A stretch of DNA of 7,025 bases from Wenzhouxiangella sp. GTDB taxonomy: Bacteria; Pseudomonadota; Gammaproteobacteria; Xanthomonadales; Wenzhouxiangellaceae. A model generated the notes under the pieces. It saw only the letters and a program-made list of their open reading frames with translations, was not told the DNA's origin and made no database searches. The DNA lies in the NCBI GenBank assembly GCA_007135355.1, contig SLJA01000314.1, forward strand, positions 1-7,025, written 5' to 3'. Both the position numbers and the translations under genes were made by a program. Below are positions 1 through 6,633 of the stretch, piece by piece (position 1 is the stretch's first letter; every line of letters begins with the position of its first letter).

Positions 1-233
1 CGAATCGCCCGTAGCCGAATCGCCTGGTCAAAACGCTCACGATTTTCAGGGCGAATCCGCGACAAGATGGTCTTGGCAGGTTGGCCGGCGACGCCTCGCA
101 CCGTGGCCTCATAAGCAACGACTTCGGCCTGCCGACCTTCGACGATGGGCTGATAGGCAAAACTCAGCGACAGATCATCCAATTCGGACAGGTTTTCGAA
201 GGGACTTTGAGCGGCAGTATGCGGACTGAACAT
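1..233 (-). CDS. EAL-domain (c-di-GMP phosphodiesterase-like) protein, N-terminal part
   Basis: The reading frame starts at an ATG (233-231) and runs open off the left edge, so only the first 77 residues are seen. AAGGAA lies 7 nt upstream of the ATG and is a good ribosome binding site. After about 20 non-conserved residues comes the start of an EAL domain: YQPIV at 27-31, then YEATVRG at 41-47 and FDQAIRLRAI at 68-77, which match the usual QPIV, EALxRG and FDQACRxxAI blocks. EAL domains hydrolyse cyclic-di-GMP or act as its sensors. The metal-binding Glu of the signature is kept (E42), but the motif reads EAT instead of EAL, so activity is not assured. No sensory domain precedes the EAL, so any partner domain would have to be C-terminal. 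It may have its own promoter, since 170 bp separate it from the upstream gene. Family assignment is firm; enzymatic activity is unknown. Confidence 0.85.
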   Translation of the reverse strand, partial: MFSPHTAAQSPFENLSELDDLSLSFAYQPIVEGRQAEVVAYEATVRGVAGQPAKTILSRIRPENRERFDQAIRLRAI

Positions 234-250
234 TGTCTTGTTCCTTTGCT

Positions 251-273
251 AAGACCAACCCCCTGTCGGTCTT
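251..273 (-). promoter_or_regulatory. Leader hairpin just upstream of the EAL gene ribosome binding site
   Basis: AAGACC (251-256) and GGTCTT (268-273) form a perfect 6-bp stem with an 11-nt loop. On the minus strand it ends a few bases before the AAGGAA ribosome binding site of the EAL gene, so it would sit in the 5' leader. Read on the plus strand, the same stem is followed by three more Ts and resembles a short intrinsic terminator, but no plus-strand gene precedes it. A regulatory role is only a possibility. Confidence 0.3.
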
Positions 274-288
274 TTTCGGGAACAATCG

Positions 289-304
289 AGCACGCCGCAT
301 GCCA
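289..304 (-). promoter_or_regulatory. Candidate sigma-54 (-24/-12) promoter of the EAL gene
   Basis: On the minus strand the sequence reads TGGCATGCGGCGTGCT. It keeps the invariant GG and GC dinucleotides with exactly 10 nt between them and matches 10 of the 12 defined bases of the sigma-54 consensus TGGCACG-N4-TTGCW. Transcription would begin near 278 and give a leader of about 45 nt that contains the hairpin at 251-273 and the ribosome binding site. No activator-binding site was identified. Chance matches of this quality occur, so confidence is limited. Confidence 0.35.
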
Positions 305-403
305 AAACGCTCAGACGGTGAAGTTCATCACCCTTTATTCGCTGAAAGGTTATGGCTCAGGAAGTTTTGCGGCTTCTTCTCCGCGGTCGCCGGTCCAAGG
401 ATG

Positions 404-1141
404 TCACAGACTGACAAACTGCCCCAGCGCCTCGAGCGCATCGTCAACCGCAGCCGCGCGCAGTCGCCGGCCATGTTCTGCCGAGGCCAGCGCCGAGCGC
501 GCGCCCATCCGGCCGTCAGGGTGACGGCGGCGAAAATCAGCGGCATCGAAAATCGGCCCGGACGGTGCCTGTTCGGGGTCCAGCGCAATCTCACGGCTGG
601 CCTCGGGATAAGCAGACAACACCAGCGAGATTTCCGACGGCGTGGCGTGACTACCCTCGCCGTCACCGAATAGCTGCCGCGATAGCTGGCCGACCCGCTC
701 TCCCTGAAACCAGTTGTGCAGCCGCAGGCGAAGCGCGCTCTGACTGCGGGCGAAACTGGCCCGTGCCCAGATTTCGGAAAAAGCAGCCTGGACCGTGGCG
801 ATATTGCCGCCGTGGCCGTTGAGAAAGAAAAAGTGCGAGAAGCCCTGGCCGGCCAGAGACTCGACCACATCGGAGACCACCTGGATCAACGTCGACGGCC
901 GCAGACTTACCGAGCCGGGGAAGGCCAGATGATGCTGGGCCATGCCGATGCTCAGGGTCGGTCCAATCAGGATTTTCCGGCGCTCCGCCATGCCCGCGGC
1001 GACGATTTCCGGGCACAAGGCGTCGGTACCGATCATGCCGATCGGTCCATGCTGCTCAGTCGAACCGATCGGAATGATGATGGCGCGGCTGTGGGTCAGA
1101 TAGGCCTCAACCTCCGGCCAAGTCAGAAATTGAAGTTTCAC
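404..1141 (-). CDS. Creatininase-family metal-dependent amidohydrolase
   Basis: This 245-residue protein has the usual length of the creatininase family (PF02633). The family contains creatinine amidohydrolase, the MftE peptidase and formamide-type deformylases, all acting on C-N bonds with a two-metal site. Visible motifs are GSTEQHGPIGMIGTD at 26-40, supplying the expected metal ligands E29, H31 and D40; the NGHGGN box at 108-113 (H110); and GSHATPSEIS at 163-172 (H165, E170). All are intact, so an active enzyme is expected. There is no signal peptide, so it is probably cytoplasmic. The NGHGGN form, lacking the acidic residue of true creatininase's NGHYEN, argues against creatinine itself as substrate. 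The start is a GTG at 1141 with a weak AGAG ribosome binding site. Only 19 bp separate it from the chorismatase upstream, so the two are very likely one transcript. The substrate is unknown. Confidence 0.9.
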   Translation of the reverse strand: MKLQFLTWPEVEAYLTHSRAIIIPIGSTEQHGPIGMIGTDALCPEIVAAGMAERRKILIGPTLSIGMAQHHLAFPGSVSLRPSTLIQVVSDVVESLAGQGFSHFFFLNGHGGNIATVQAAFSEIWARASFARSQSALRLRLHNWFQGERVGQLSRQLFGDGEGSHATPSEISLVLSAYPEASREIALDPEQAPSGPIFDAADFRRRHPDGRMGARSALASAEHGRRLRAAAVDDALEALGQFVSL

Positions 1142-1160
1142 GCGATCACTCTACTGATCA

Positions 1161-2141
1161 TCAGGCGCAGTGCCAGGCTTCGATCTCTACCAGCAGATTG
1201 CGCCGGCAAATATCACCAAGAAAGCCGGCCAGGGGCAGGCTGGGCCAATGCTCGCGGAGCCGTTGATACACAACCGGCCAGTCCTGTGCGTGTCGCACAT
1301 AGACGCGCGCTGCTGCCTCGCGACCGAAACGAGCCAGAGCCGGCCGCTGCAGTTCGCTGGCTGCCTCGGCCAGCAGTGCCGCCAGATTGCTGACGGCCTC
1401 ATCCGTCTGGGCCAGCACGTCACCAGGATGCGCGGTGGCATGACCCACCACACTGGCAGTGCCCGACACCAGCAGCACCGTGCGCTGGTCGTCCAGATTC
1501 ACCGCGGTCGCGCGGGCAAAAGCGGGGCTGCGCGGCCCATAGATGGGCGGGTAGTCCCAAGCGCTCACCTGACGGGGATTTTCGACCGAGCGGCCCGGCG
1601 TCCGGCCTGCCAGCGCCAGCAGGCGGAAACGATCGTCATGGGTACCGATCGCCGTTGCCGCGCACATCCGTGTATCTTCCAGACCGGCTTCGGCCAACGC
1701 CTGGCCACGCCCCATGCAAAAACGGCGATAGCGTTCGTTGTCGCCGTCTCCGCCGTTGATATCGGACAAATAGTTCCAGATTCGCAGCAGATGAGGGTAA
1801 CCGGCTGAGCGCACGGTGGCGATCAACTCGCGGTAGAACCGCGCGGTGGTTTCGGCCGGATCACCGTCGTCGGCGGCGACCAGGGAAACGGCCAGGAAGT
1901 CGTCATTACGGGACCAATTCCAGGAGTCTCCGCGCCCGAAACGAACCGGCGCTGACGCCAACCACTGTTCACAAGACAGGTCACCGCCGAGCCAGCGCAG
2001 ACCGATATCCGTCGACGGCCACACCGGTTGAGCGCCCTCAAAGACAAAATTGACCAAAGCCTGTTGCGACTGGCCGAGCGTCGCTAGATCGAGCGCTCGT
2101 TTGCACACGTCAAGGTCCTTGCTGAGGTGGGCTTGTGCCAT
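1161..2141 (-). CDS. Chorismatase (FkbO/Hyg5/XanB2-like), probable 3-hydroxybenzoate synthase
   Basis: Chorismatases convert chorismate plus water to pyruvate and either a dihydroxycyclohexadiene carboxylate (FkbO type) or 3-hydroxybenzoate (Hyg5 type). XanB2 of Xanthomonas makes 3- and 4-hydroxybenzoate for pigment and quinone synthesis. The 326-residue length fits. Family motifs seen are RIWNYLSDING (120-130), ERYRRFCMGR (136-145), ATAIGT (162-167) and SGTASVVGHATAHPGD (226-241), then the C-terminal block CRRNLLVEIEAW (312-323). The later motifs belong to a Rid/YjgF-like fold. C312 followed by E319 seven residues on matches, from memory, the Cys/catalytic-Glu pair of the Hyg5 type and favours 3-hydroxybenzoate. 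The ATG at 2141 has GAGG only 2 nt away, which is poor spacing. A GTG at 2108 (residue 12) has AAGGA 7 nt upstream and could be the true start. The gene lies 19 bp upstream of the creatininase-family gene and 71 bp downstream of the AsmA gene. Confidence 0.88.
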   Translation of the reverse strand: MAQAHLSKDLDVCKRALDLATLGQSQQALVNFVFEGAQPVWPSTDIGLRWLGGDLSCEQWLASAPVRFGRGDSWNWSRNDDFLAVSLVAADDGDPAETTARFYRELIATVRSAGYPHLLRIWNYLSDINGGDGDNERYRRFCMGRGQALAEAGLEDTRMCAATAIGTHDDRFRLLALAGRTPGRSVENPRQVSAWDYPPIYGPRSPAFARATAVNLDDQRTVLLVSGTASVVGHATAHPGDVLAQTDEAVSNLAALLAEAASELQRPALARFGREAAARVYVRHAQDWPVVYQRLREHWPSLPLAGFLGDICRRNLLVEIEAWHCA

Positions 2142-2212
2142 AACCTCATTCTACCCCGCCGGAGACAACGAACCGCAGTCATGCAACGGCGCGCCGCGTT
2201 GTTCAAAGAACC

Positions 2213-4216
2213 TTAAGGTGGTGGCTCGCGCTCGCGTTCCTGACGTTCACGCAGCGTGCGCAGTAACAAATCGCTACTGCGTACGCGGCGCTGGGGCTCG
2301 GCTTCAGACTCGGTTTCCTCACCCTGTTCAGGCTCTTGCGGCACCGGGTCCGGCTGCCGCAACCGCTCCAGCAAGCGGTCCTCGAGCTGGCGCTGAATTG
2401 CCTCTTCGGCCATCGAAGCCAGATCAACCCGAACCACCGGACGCGCCAACGGGCCGGCGACAGTCAACGGCACCACGCCACCGGTCGCGCGCGCCAGCTG
2501 GCGCGGCAGGCGCTCGACCAGCGCCTCTCCCAGTCGCAGATCCAGCCGGTAAGCCACTTCCCCGGCAGCGAAATCCAGCTGACCCCGGCCGCTAGCGCCG
2601 AAATCAGCCGCGTCCAGGCTCAGATCCGGCAACGCGATCACTCCGGACTCGGCCCGCATACTGCCGGTCAGGCTTCTGAATGGTGTTTCGCCGCCGAAAG
2701 ACTGGTTGATATCGGCCAGCGTGCTGACGGTGAACTGCTCATCGATCAGCCGACGCAGGTCCACCCCCAACAACGCGCCGTCGTCCAGGCGAAAACTGCC
2801 CTCGCCATCCAGGCTGGCCAGAATCTCGCTCGCGCTCAGGCCGCTGAATTGGAAATCCATGCGCATGTCGCCCAGGCCGCGCAGCGGTGCGGTGTCACTG
2901 ACCAGACTGGCCACCTGTTCGGCGCGGATCCCGGTGAAACGCGGGCTGACGCGGGTACGCGGCGGCGAGAGCGTAAAGTCGATGCTGACACTGCCGGCAA
3001 AATCGCCGCCGAACAGGCCGGCCTGCAGTGGATCGAGGTGCAATTGCCCCGCACGCAGACGGGCACGGGCACTGACACCGCTCAAGCGCAACTCGTCACT
3101 GACAATCAGTTCATTGAGCGCAAGGTCAAAACCCAATGTCGGCCCGATCAAGGGCGCGAAATCGTGGGCTGGCGGAGCCCCGGCCGCGGTCGGTTCAGCG
3201 GTCTGCTCGCCGCCGGCCAGCAACGGGCGCAAATCCAGGCGCTCGCCGTTGACGGCCAGCTCGGCGGTGAACGGATCACCGAGCACGAACGATCCGGCCA
3301 GAGCAAGAACCTGGCCGTTCAGATCCAGGCGCGCCGCGCTCAACTCGCCGGCCGGCCCATCATCGAGCACGATCCGCAGCGGCTGATCAAGCTCGAAACG
3401 GATGTCCTGACCCGCGGCGTCCACCCGCGCATTCAAGCGTGCCAGCGTCAACAAAGGGGTCGGCATATCCAGCTGCAGATTCAGCTCGCTCTCGACCTGT
3501 ACATCAGCCGCCGGCAAGGCCAGCCGGGCCTGCACATTGTCCAGCGACACGCGCCCCAGGTCCGCCGCCACACGCAGCCCGGCCTGCAGCTCCAGCGCAT
3601 CGATCAGCATCGTGTCCCCATCGGAGACGCTGCCGCGCAAGCTCAAGGGCACCAGCTGGCCGGCCTGGAACGGATCAAGATCCAGCGTATGCAGACGCGC
3701 CAGGGTGCGCTCAGAGCTGGCCAGGTCGAGCAGCTCCAGCGAGACCTCCCTGAACTGCAGTCGCCCCAGCGACAGACGCGACAAGTCAGGCGAGCCTTCA
3801 GGGTCGGCCCCGGCCTGCCGGTCGGTCAGCAAACCGTCGAGATTGCTCTGTCCGCGCCGGTCGGTGACGATGGCGAAATGCGCATCACTGAGCGTGATCG
3901 TACCGATCTCCAGTTCGCCGCGCAGCAGCGGCCACAAGCGCACCGCGGCTGCCGCCTGACCGACTCGGGCCAACGCCGGCGCGGTTTCAAAGCCCGGCGG
4001 ATTACCCACCGCCACATCATCGATTTCCAGCGCAAACCAGGGAAACACACGCAGACTGATCGGGCCGGCAAGCTCGACCTCGCGTCCCAGGGTTGAACTC
4101 GCCCGCGCTGCGATTTCATCGCGATAATCGTTCGGGTCGACCAGCAGCACGACCGCCAGCGCCAGCCCCACCAAGACGGCCAGCAGGCCGCCCATCACGA
4201 TCAACAGTTTGCGCAC
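2213..4216 (-). CDS. AsmA-family inner-membrane-anchored envelope protein
   Basis: AsmA-like proteins are anchored in the inner membrane and extend into the periplasm. Larger relatives (TamB, YhdP, YdbH) carry phospholipids to the outer membrane, and AsmA affects outer-membrane assembly. I chose the GTG at 4216 because GGGAG sits 5 nt upstream and the protein then begins, as is usual for the family, directly before the membrane helix. An ATG at 4231 would add five residues without a clear ribosome binding site. The 667-residue product has one transmembrane helix at about 3-26, then DPNDYRDEI, an LRVFPWFALEIDDV block near 55-68, and the typical NPPGF and RLWPLLRGELEI segments. The C-terminal AsmA part ends with LTVAGPLARPVVRVDL. 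A charged Glu/Arg/Pro-rich tail of about 50 residues closes it. It lies between the unknown membrane protein (100 bp upstream) and the chorismatase. The family call is firm; the cargo is unknown. Confidence 0.9.
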   Translation of the reverse strand: MRKLLIVMGGLLAVLVGLALAVVLLVDPNDYRDEIAARASSTLGREVELAGPISLRVFPWFALEIDDVAVGNPPGFETAPALARVGQAAAAVRLWPLLRGELEIGTITLSDAHFAIVTDRRGQSNLDGLLTDRQAGADPEGSPDLSRLSLGRLQFREVSLELLDLASSERTLARLHTLDLDPFQAGQLVPLSLRGSVSDGDTMLIDALELQAGLRVAADLGRVSLDNVQARLALPAADVQVESELNLQLDMPTPLLTLARLNARVDAAGQDIRFELDQPLRIVLDDGPAGELSAARLDLNGQVLALAGSFVLGDPFTAELAVNGERLDLRPLLAGGEQTAEPTAAGAPPAHDFAPLIGPTLGFDLALNELIVSDELRLSGVSARARLRAGQLHLDPLQAGLFGGDFAGSVSIDFTLSPPRTRVSPRFTGIRAEQVASLVSDTAPLRGLGDMRMDFQFSGLSASEILASLDGEGSFRLDDGALLGVDLRRLIDEQFTVSTLADINQSFGGETPFRSLTGSMRAESGVIALPDLSLDAADFGASGRGQLDFAAGEVAYRLDLRLGEALVERLPRQLARATGGVVPLTVAGPLARPVVRVDLASMAEEAIQRQLEDRLLERLRQPDPVPQEPEQGEETESEAEPQRRVRSSDLLLRTLRERQEREREPPP

Positions 4217-4316
4217 ATCATCTCCCGGCATCAGCGCCCGCTGCCCAGCGCAGCAAGCCTATCGCCGCTTGGACTGCAAAAGCGCGTCAAGGTGCGATCT
4301 GCGACAGTGTGATGGC

Positions 4317-4934
4317 CTACAAGCCAAACCAGGCCAGCGCATGCGACTGCATCAATTCTTCCTGATGCGGTCGGACCATGGCGATCACTTCGTCGGGCAC
4401 TGGGTGGCGACGCTGCGGTGCCCCCTGTTCACCCATGCCGGCCACGGCCACCGGGACCCCCAAAGCGAGAAATGCCTGATTGCGTACGTAGAGATATTCC
4501 TGCAGCGAAAAGCCGTGGGCATCCAGCGCTTCCACCTGCTGGCGTTTGGCGCTCAGGAGCAAACCGGCCAGGTCCTGCGAGGCGGTGACCAGTTCGACAA
4601 TATTGGGCTCGCCGCCGCGGCGGTCGATCTCGGCCTGCATGGCCTGCCAGCGCGCCTGCAGTTCCGGCAGGCGTTCTTCCATGCCAGTGCGGATGTCGCG
4701 CTGTGCCGCCAGGTAGCGATCGAACTGGGCCTGGTCGACGCTGCCGTCGGGCGGCGGTCGAAACCCCGGATCGCGACGCACCTGCTCATTGAGGGAAGCA
4801 AACTCGGTCGCAAAGCCGCCCACATCGGTCACGAACTCATACGCCGGCTTGATCAGCAAAAAATAACCCGCCGTCACGCCGCCGAGGGCGGCCACGGCCA
4901 GGACCACAAGGCAACCGGCCAGAAATTTGGGCAT
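4317..4934 (-). CDS. Single-pass membrane protein of unknown family
   Basis: I do not recognise a named family. The ATG at 4934 is preferred because GGAG lies 9 nt upstream; an in-frame TTG at 4958 would overlap the small ORF's stop codon and has no ribosome binding site. The 205-residue product has one N-terminal transmembrane helix at about 4-28. A mostly helical soluble part follows, probably periplasmic, with a charged, possibly coiled-coil stretch near 72-105 and the segment GFSLQEYLYVR at 141-151. An LAGC tetrad at residues 5-8 is too close to the N-terminus to be a lipobox. It is the first larger gene of the leftward run and lies 100 bp before the AsmA gene, so an envelope role is plausible but unproven. 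The coding nature is supported by its length, its ribosome binding site and its protein-like composition. Confidence 0.75.
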   Translation of the reverse strand: MPKFLAGCLVVLAVAALGGVTAGYFLLIKPAYEFVTDVGGFATEFASLNEQVRRDPGFRPPPDGSVDQAQFDRYLAAQRDIRTGMEERLPELQARWQAMQAEIDRRGGEPNIVELVTASQDLAGLLLSAKRQQVEALDAHGFSLQEYLYVRNQAFLALGVPVAVAGMGEQGAPQRRHPVPDEVIAMVRPHQEELMQSHALAWFGL

Positions 4935-4954
4935 GGCGAAATTCTCCGAATAAG

Positions 4955-5005
4955 TCAAAAAGCTTGTTGCAGAACAATACGCAAAACAACCGCGAAAGCT
5001 GCCAT
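4955..5005 (-). CDS. Small ORF (16 codons) with a very strong ribosome binding site; leader peptide or small membrane protein
   Basis: On the minus strand GGGAGGT is followed, after a short gap, by an ATG at 5005 and an open frame encoding MAAFAVVLRIVLQQAF, then TGA. The ribosome binding site is better than that of any other gene here. The peptide is hydrophobic with a single Arg, a composition seen in tiny membrane peptides. Its stop lies 20 nt before the ATG of the membrane protein downstream, so it could be a leader ORF coupled to that gene or an independent small protein. It shows no run of one amino acid typical of attenuator peptides. Too short to be certain; conservation in relatives would decide it. 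Confidence 0.4.
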   Translation of the reverse strand: MAAFAVVLRIVLQQAF

Positions 5006-5072
5006 GTCGTGACCTCCCTGTAACCGGCAGCGGCTACACTTGGGCGTTGATTTCTTCCGGGCCGTTGCAACA

Positions 5073-6575
5073 ATGCGCTCTGTCAGCTTTCTGGTTTTGA
5101 TTCTCGCGCTGGTGGTGTTGGGCTTGACCGCCTGCCAACGCAGCCGGGACGTCGCCGAACAGGACCGGCCGCCGCCGCTGCTGCTGATTTCCATCGACGG
5201 CTTTCGCTACGATTATTTTGACCTGGCCGAGATCCCCGCTCTCCACCGTCTGGTCGACGGCGGCGTCAAGGCCGATGGCCTGCATCATGTGTTTCCGACC
5301 AAGACCTTTCCGACTCACTACAGCATGGTGACTGGCTGCTATGCCGGAACTCACGGCGTGGTCGCCAACAGCATGTGGGATCCGGACCGAGACGCACGCT
5401 TCTCGCTCGGCAATCGCGAGGCCGTCGGCGATGGTTTCTGGTACCAGGCCTGCGAACCGATCTGGGTCACCGCCGAAAACCAGGGCTTGCGCGCCGGCAC
5501 TTTTTTCTGGCCCGGCTCCGAGGCGCGCATTCGCGGCGTGCGGCCGAGCTTCTGGAAGCCTTATTCCAACGATGTGCCCCACCTGGAGCGGGTCGAGACC
5601 CTGCTGGAATGGATGGACCGGCCAGCCGAGGAGCGTCCCACCTTTCTGACCCTGTACTTCAGCGCGGTCGACTCCATGGGCCACCGCCACGGTCCGCGCG
5701 CCGATCCGGTGCGTGATGCCCTGATCGATGTCGACCATCACCTTGGCATCCTGTTCGATGGCCTGGAAGAGCGTGGCCTGTTCGACCGCATGCACATCCT
5801 GATCACTTCCGATCACGGCATGAGCTGGGTCGATTTTGAACGCTACATCATGCTCGACGAGTTCCTTGATCTGTCACGGGTGCGGGTGTCGGACTGGGGG
5901 CCGGCGGCCCAGATCTGGGCCACCGATATGGAGGTCGATGAGATCGTCGCCGCGCTGGACGGCGCGCACCCGCGTTTGCGCGTCTGGGCGCGCGAGGACA
6001 TCCCGGCGCGCTACCGCTTCGGCAGCCATCGCCGAGTGCCCGACGTGGTCGCCGAAGCCGACCCTGAATGGCTGATCTCCAACCGTCCGTTCATGGCCGG
6101 ACAACGCCAGTTCTCGCTGATGGGCCAGCACGGCTGGGACCCGGCCCTGCGCGAAATGCACGGTGCCTTCGTTGTACACGGTCCGGCATTTGCCGCCGGC
6201 AGCCGCATTCCCACTGTGCGCTCGGTCGATCTGTACGCGCTCATGACCCATCTATTGAACCTGGATCCGGCCCCGGAGCAGGAAGGTTCGCTCGAGCCGT
6301 TTCGGCCGCTGCTCAACCGGACCACGCCGGTCGACATCGAAAAACGCGTCTACGACTGCCAGGGCGAGCGGCTGGAGGCGCGCATCGGCCCGGCCCACAT
6401 GGGGCTGGTGTTCCAGGAGTTCGTCCATGTGCTGGATCGGGTCGAGGCCAACGGTGACGGCTCAGAGCGCTTTGCCGAGATTGACCTGCGTTTTGAAAGC
6501 CACGGTGGCATCGCCAGCGCCGAGATCGACGGCCGGCAATTCAGCAACTGTCGGCTGGTGATGGCGGATCGCTGA
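5073..6575 (+). CDS. Lipoprotein nucleotide pyrophosphatase/phosphodiesterase (NPP, alkaline phosphatase superfamily) with MliC-like C-terminal domain
   Basis: The protein cleaves phosphodiester or pyrophosphate bonds, probably of nucleotides or related esters, outside the cytoplasm. From the ATG at 5073 it has 500 residues. A hydrophobic signal ends in the lipobox LTAC with Cys21, so it should be a lipoprotein. The whole NPP site is present: D42 (ISIDGF), nucleophile T78 in PTKTFP, oxyanion-hole N99, D200 and H204 (AVDSMGHRHG), D247 and H248 (TSDHGM) and H353 (GQHGWDP). From memory, the spacing matches that of Xanthomonas NPP almost exactly. Residues about 427-493 (YDCQGERLEAR through RQFSNC) resemble an MliC-type domain, including the paired cysteines C429 and C493. 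An upstream in-frame TTG at 5040 is less likely. No strong ribosome binding site is seen; TACACT at 5035-5040 could be a -10 box. The gene is divergent from the membrane-protein run. Confidence 0.93.
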   Translation: MRSVSFLVLILALVVLGLTACQRSRDVAEQDRPPPLLLISIDGFRYDYFDLAEIPALHRLVDGGVKADGLHHVFPTKTFPTHYSMVTGCYAGTHGVVANSMWDPDRDARFSLGNREAVGDGFWYQACEPIWVTAENQGLRAGTFFWPGSEARIRGVRPSFWKPYSNDVPHLERVETLLEWMDRPAEERPTFLTLYFSAVDSMGHRHGPRADPVRDALIDVDHHLGILFDGLEERGLFDRMHILITSDHGMSWVDFERYIMLDEFLDLSRVRVSDWGPAAQIWATDMEVDEIVAALDGAHPRLRVWAREDIPARYRFGSHRRVPDVVAEADPEWLISNRPFMAGQRQFSLMGQHGWDPALREMHGAFVVHGPAFAAGSRIPTVRSVDLYALMTHLLNLDPAPEQEGSLEPFRPLLNRTTPVDIEKRVYDCQGERLEARIGPAHMGLVFQEFVHVLDRVEANGDGSERFAEIDLRFESHGGIASAEIDGRQFSNCRLVMADR

Positions 6576-6602
6576 CGTTTCTTCTAACCCTGTCGAGAAA
6601 CG
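6576..6602 (+). terminator. Small stem-loop directly after the phosphodiesterase stop codon
   Basis: CGTTTCT (6576-6582) and AGAAACG (6596-6602) form a perfect 7-bp stem with a 13-nt loop, beginning at the first base after the TGA. No T-run follows, so it is not a classical intrinsic terminator. It may protect the mRNA 3' end or act in weak termination together with the large inverted repeat downstream. Confidence 0.3.
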
Positions 6603-6633
6603 GCCGAGGCCATTGGGGCCGGGAGGCTTCGAT

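Noticed and set aside
716..1808. Plus-strand open frames over the creatininase and chorismatase genes
   Set aside because: They are antisense shadows with no motif or ribosome binding site, while the minus strand has clear families.
2184..2201. GC-rich palindrome (CGGCGCGCCG) between the AsmA and chorismatase genes as a terminator
   Set aside because: The flanking stem CAACG/CGTTG is only 5 bp and there is no T-run; a 10-bp GC palindrome is common in such DNA.
2336..4096. 586-codon open frame on the plus strand
   Set aside because: It is antisense to the AsmA gene, is very rich in Gln/Arg with no domain, and arises from the GC-rich codon pattern of the real gene.
4899..4934. Lipobox LAGC in the unknown membrane protein
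   Set aside because: The Cys is residue 8, too near the N-terminus for a signal peptide to precede it.
5009..5040. Sigma-70 promoter for the phosphodiesterase (TACACT at 5035-5040)
   Set aside because: The -10 box is fair, but no acceptable -35 is found at 16-18 nt; kept only as a remark in the gene entry.
5034..5816. 260-codon minus-strand frame opposite the phosphodiesterase
   Set aside because: The plus strand carries all catalytic residues of the NPP family; the antisense frame shows no family.
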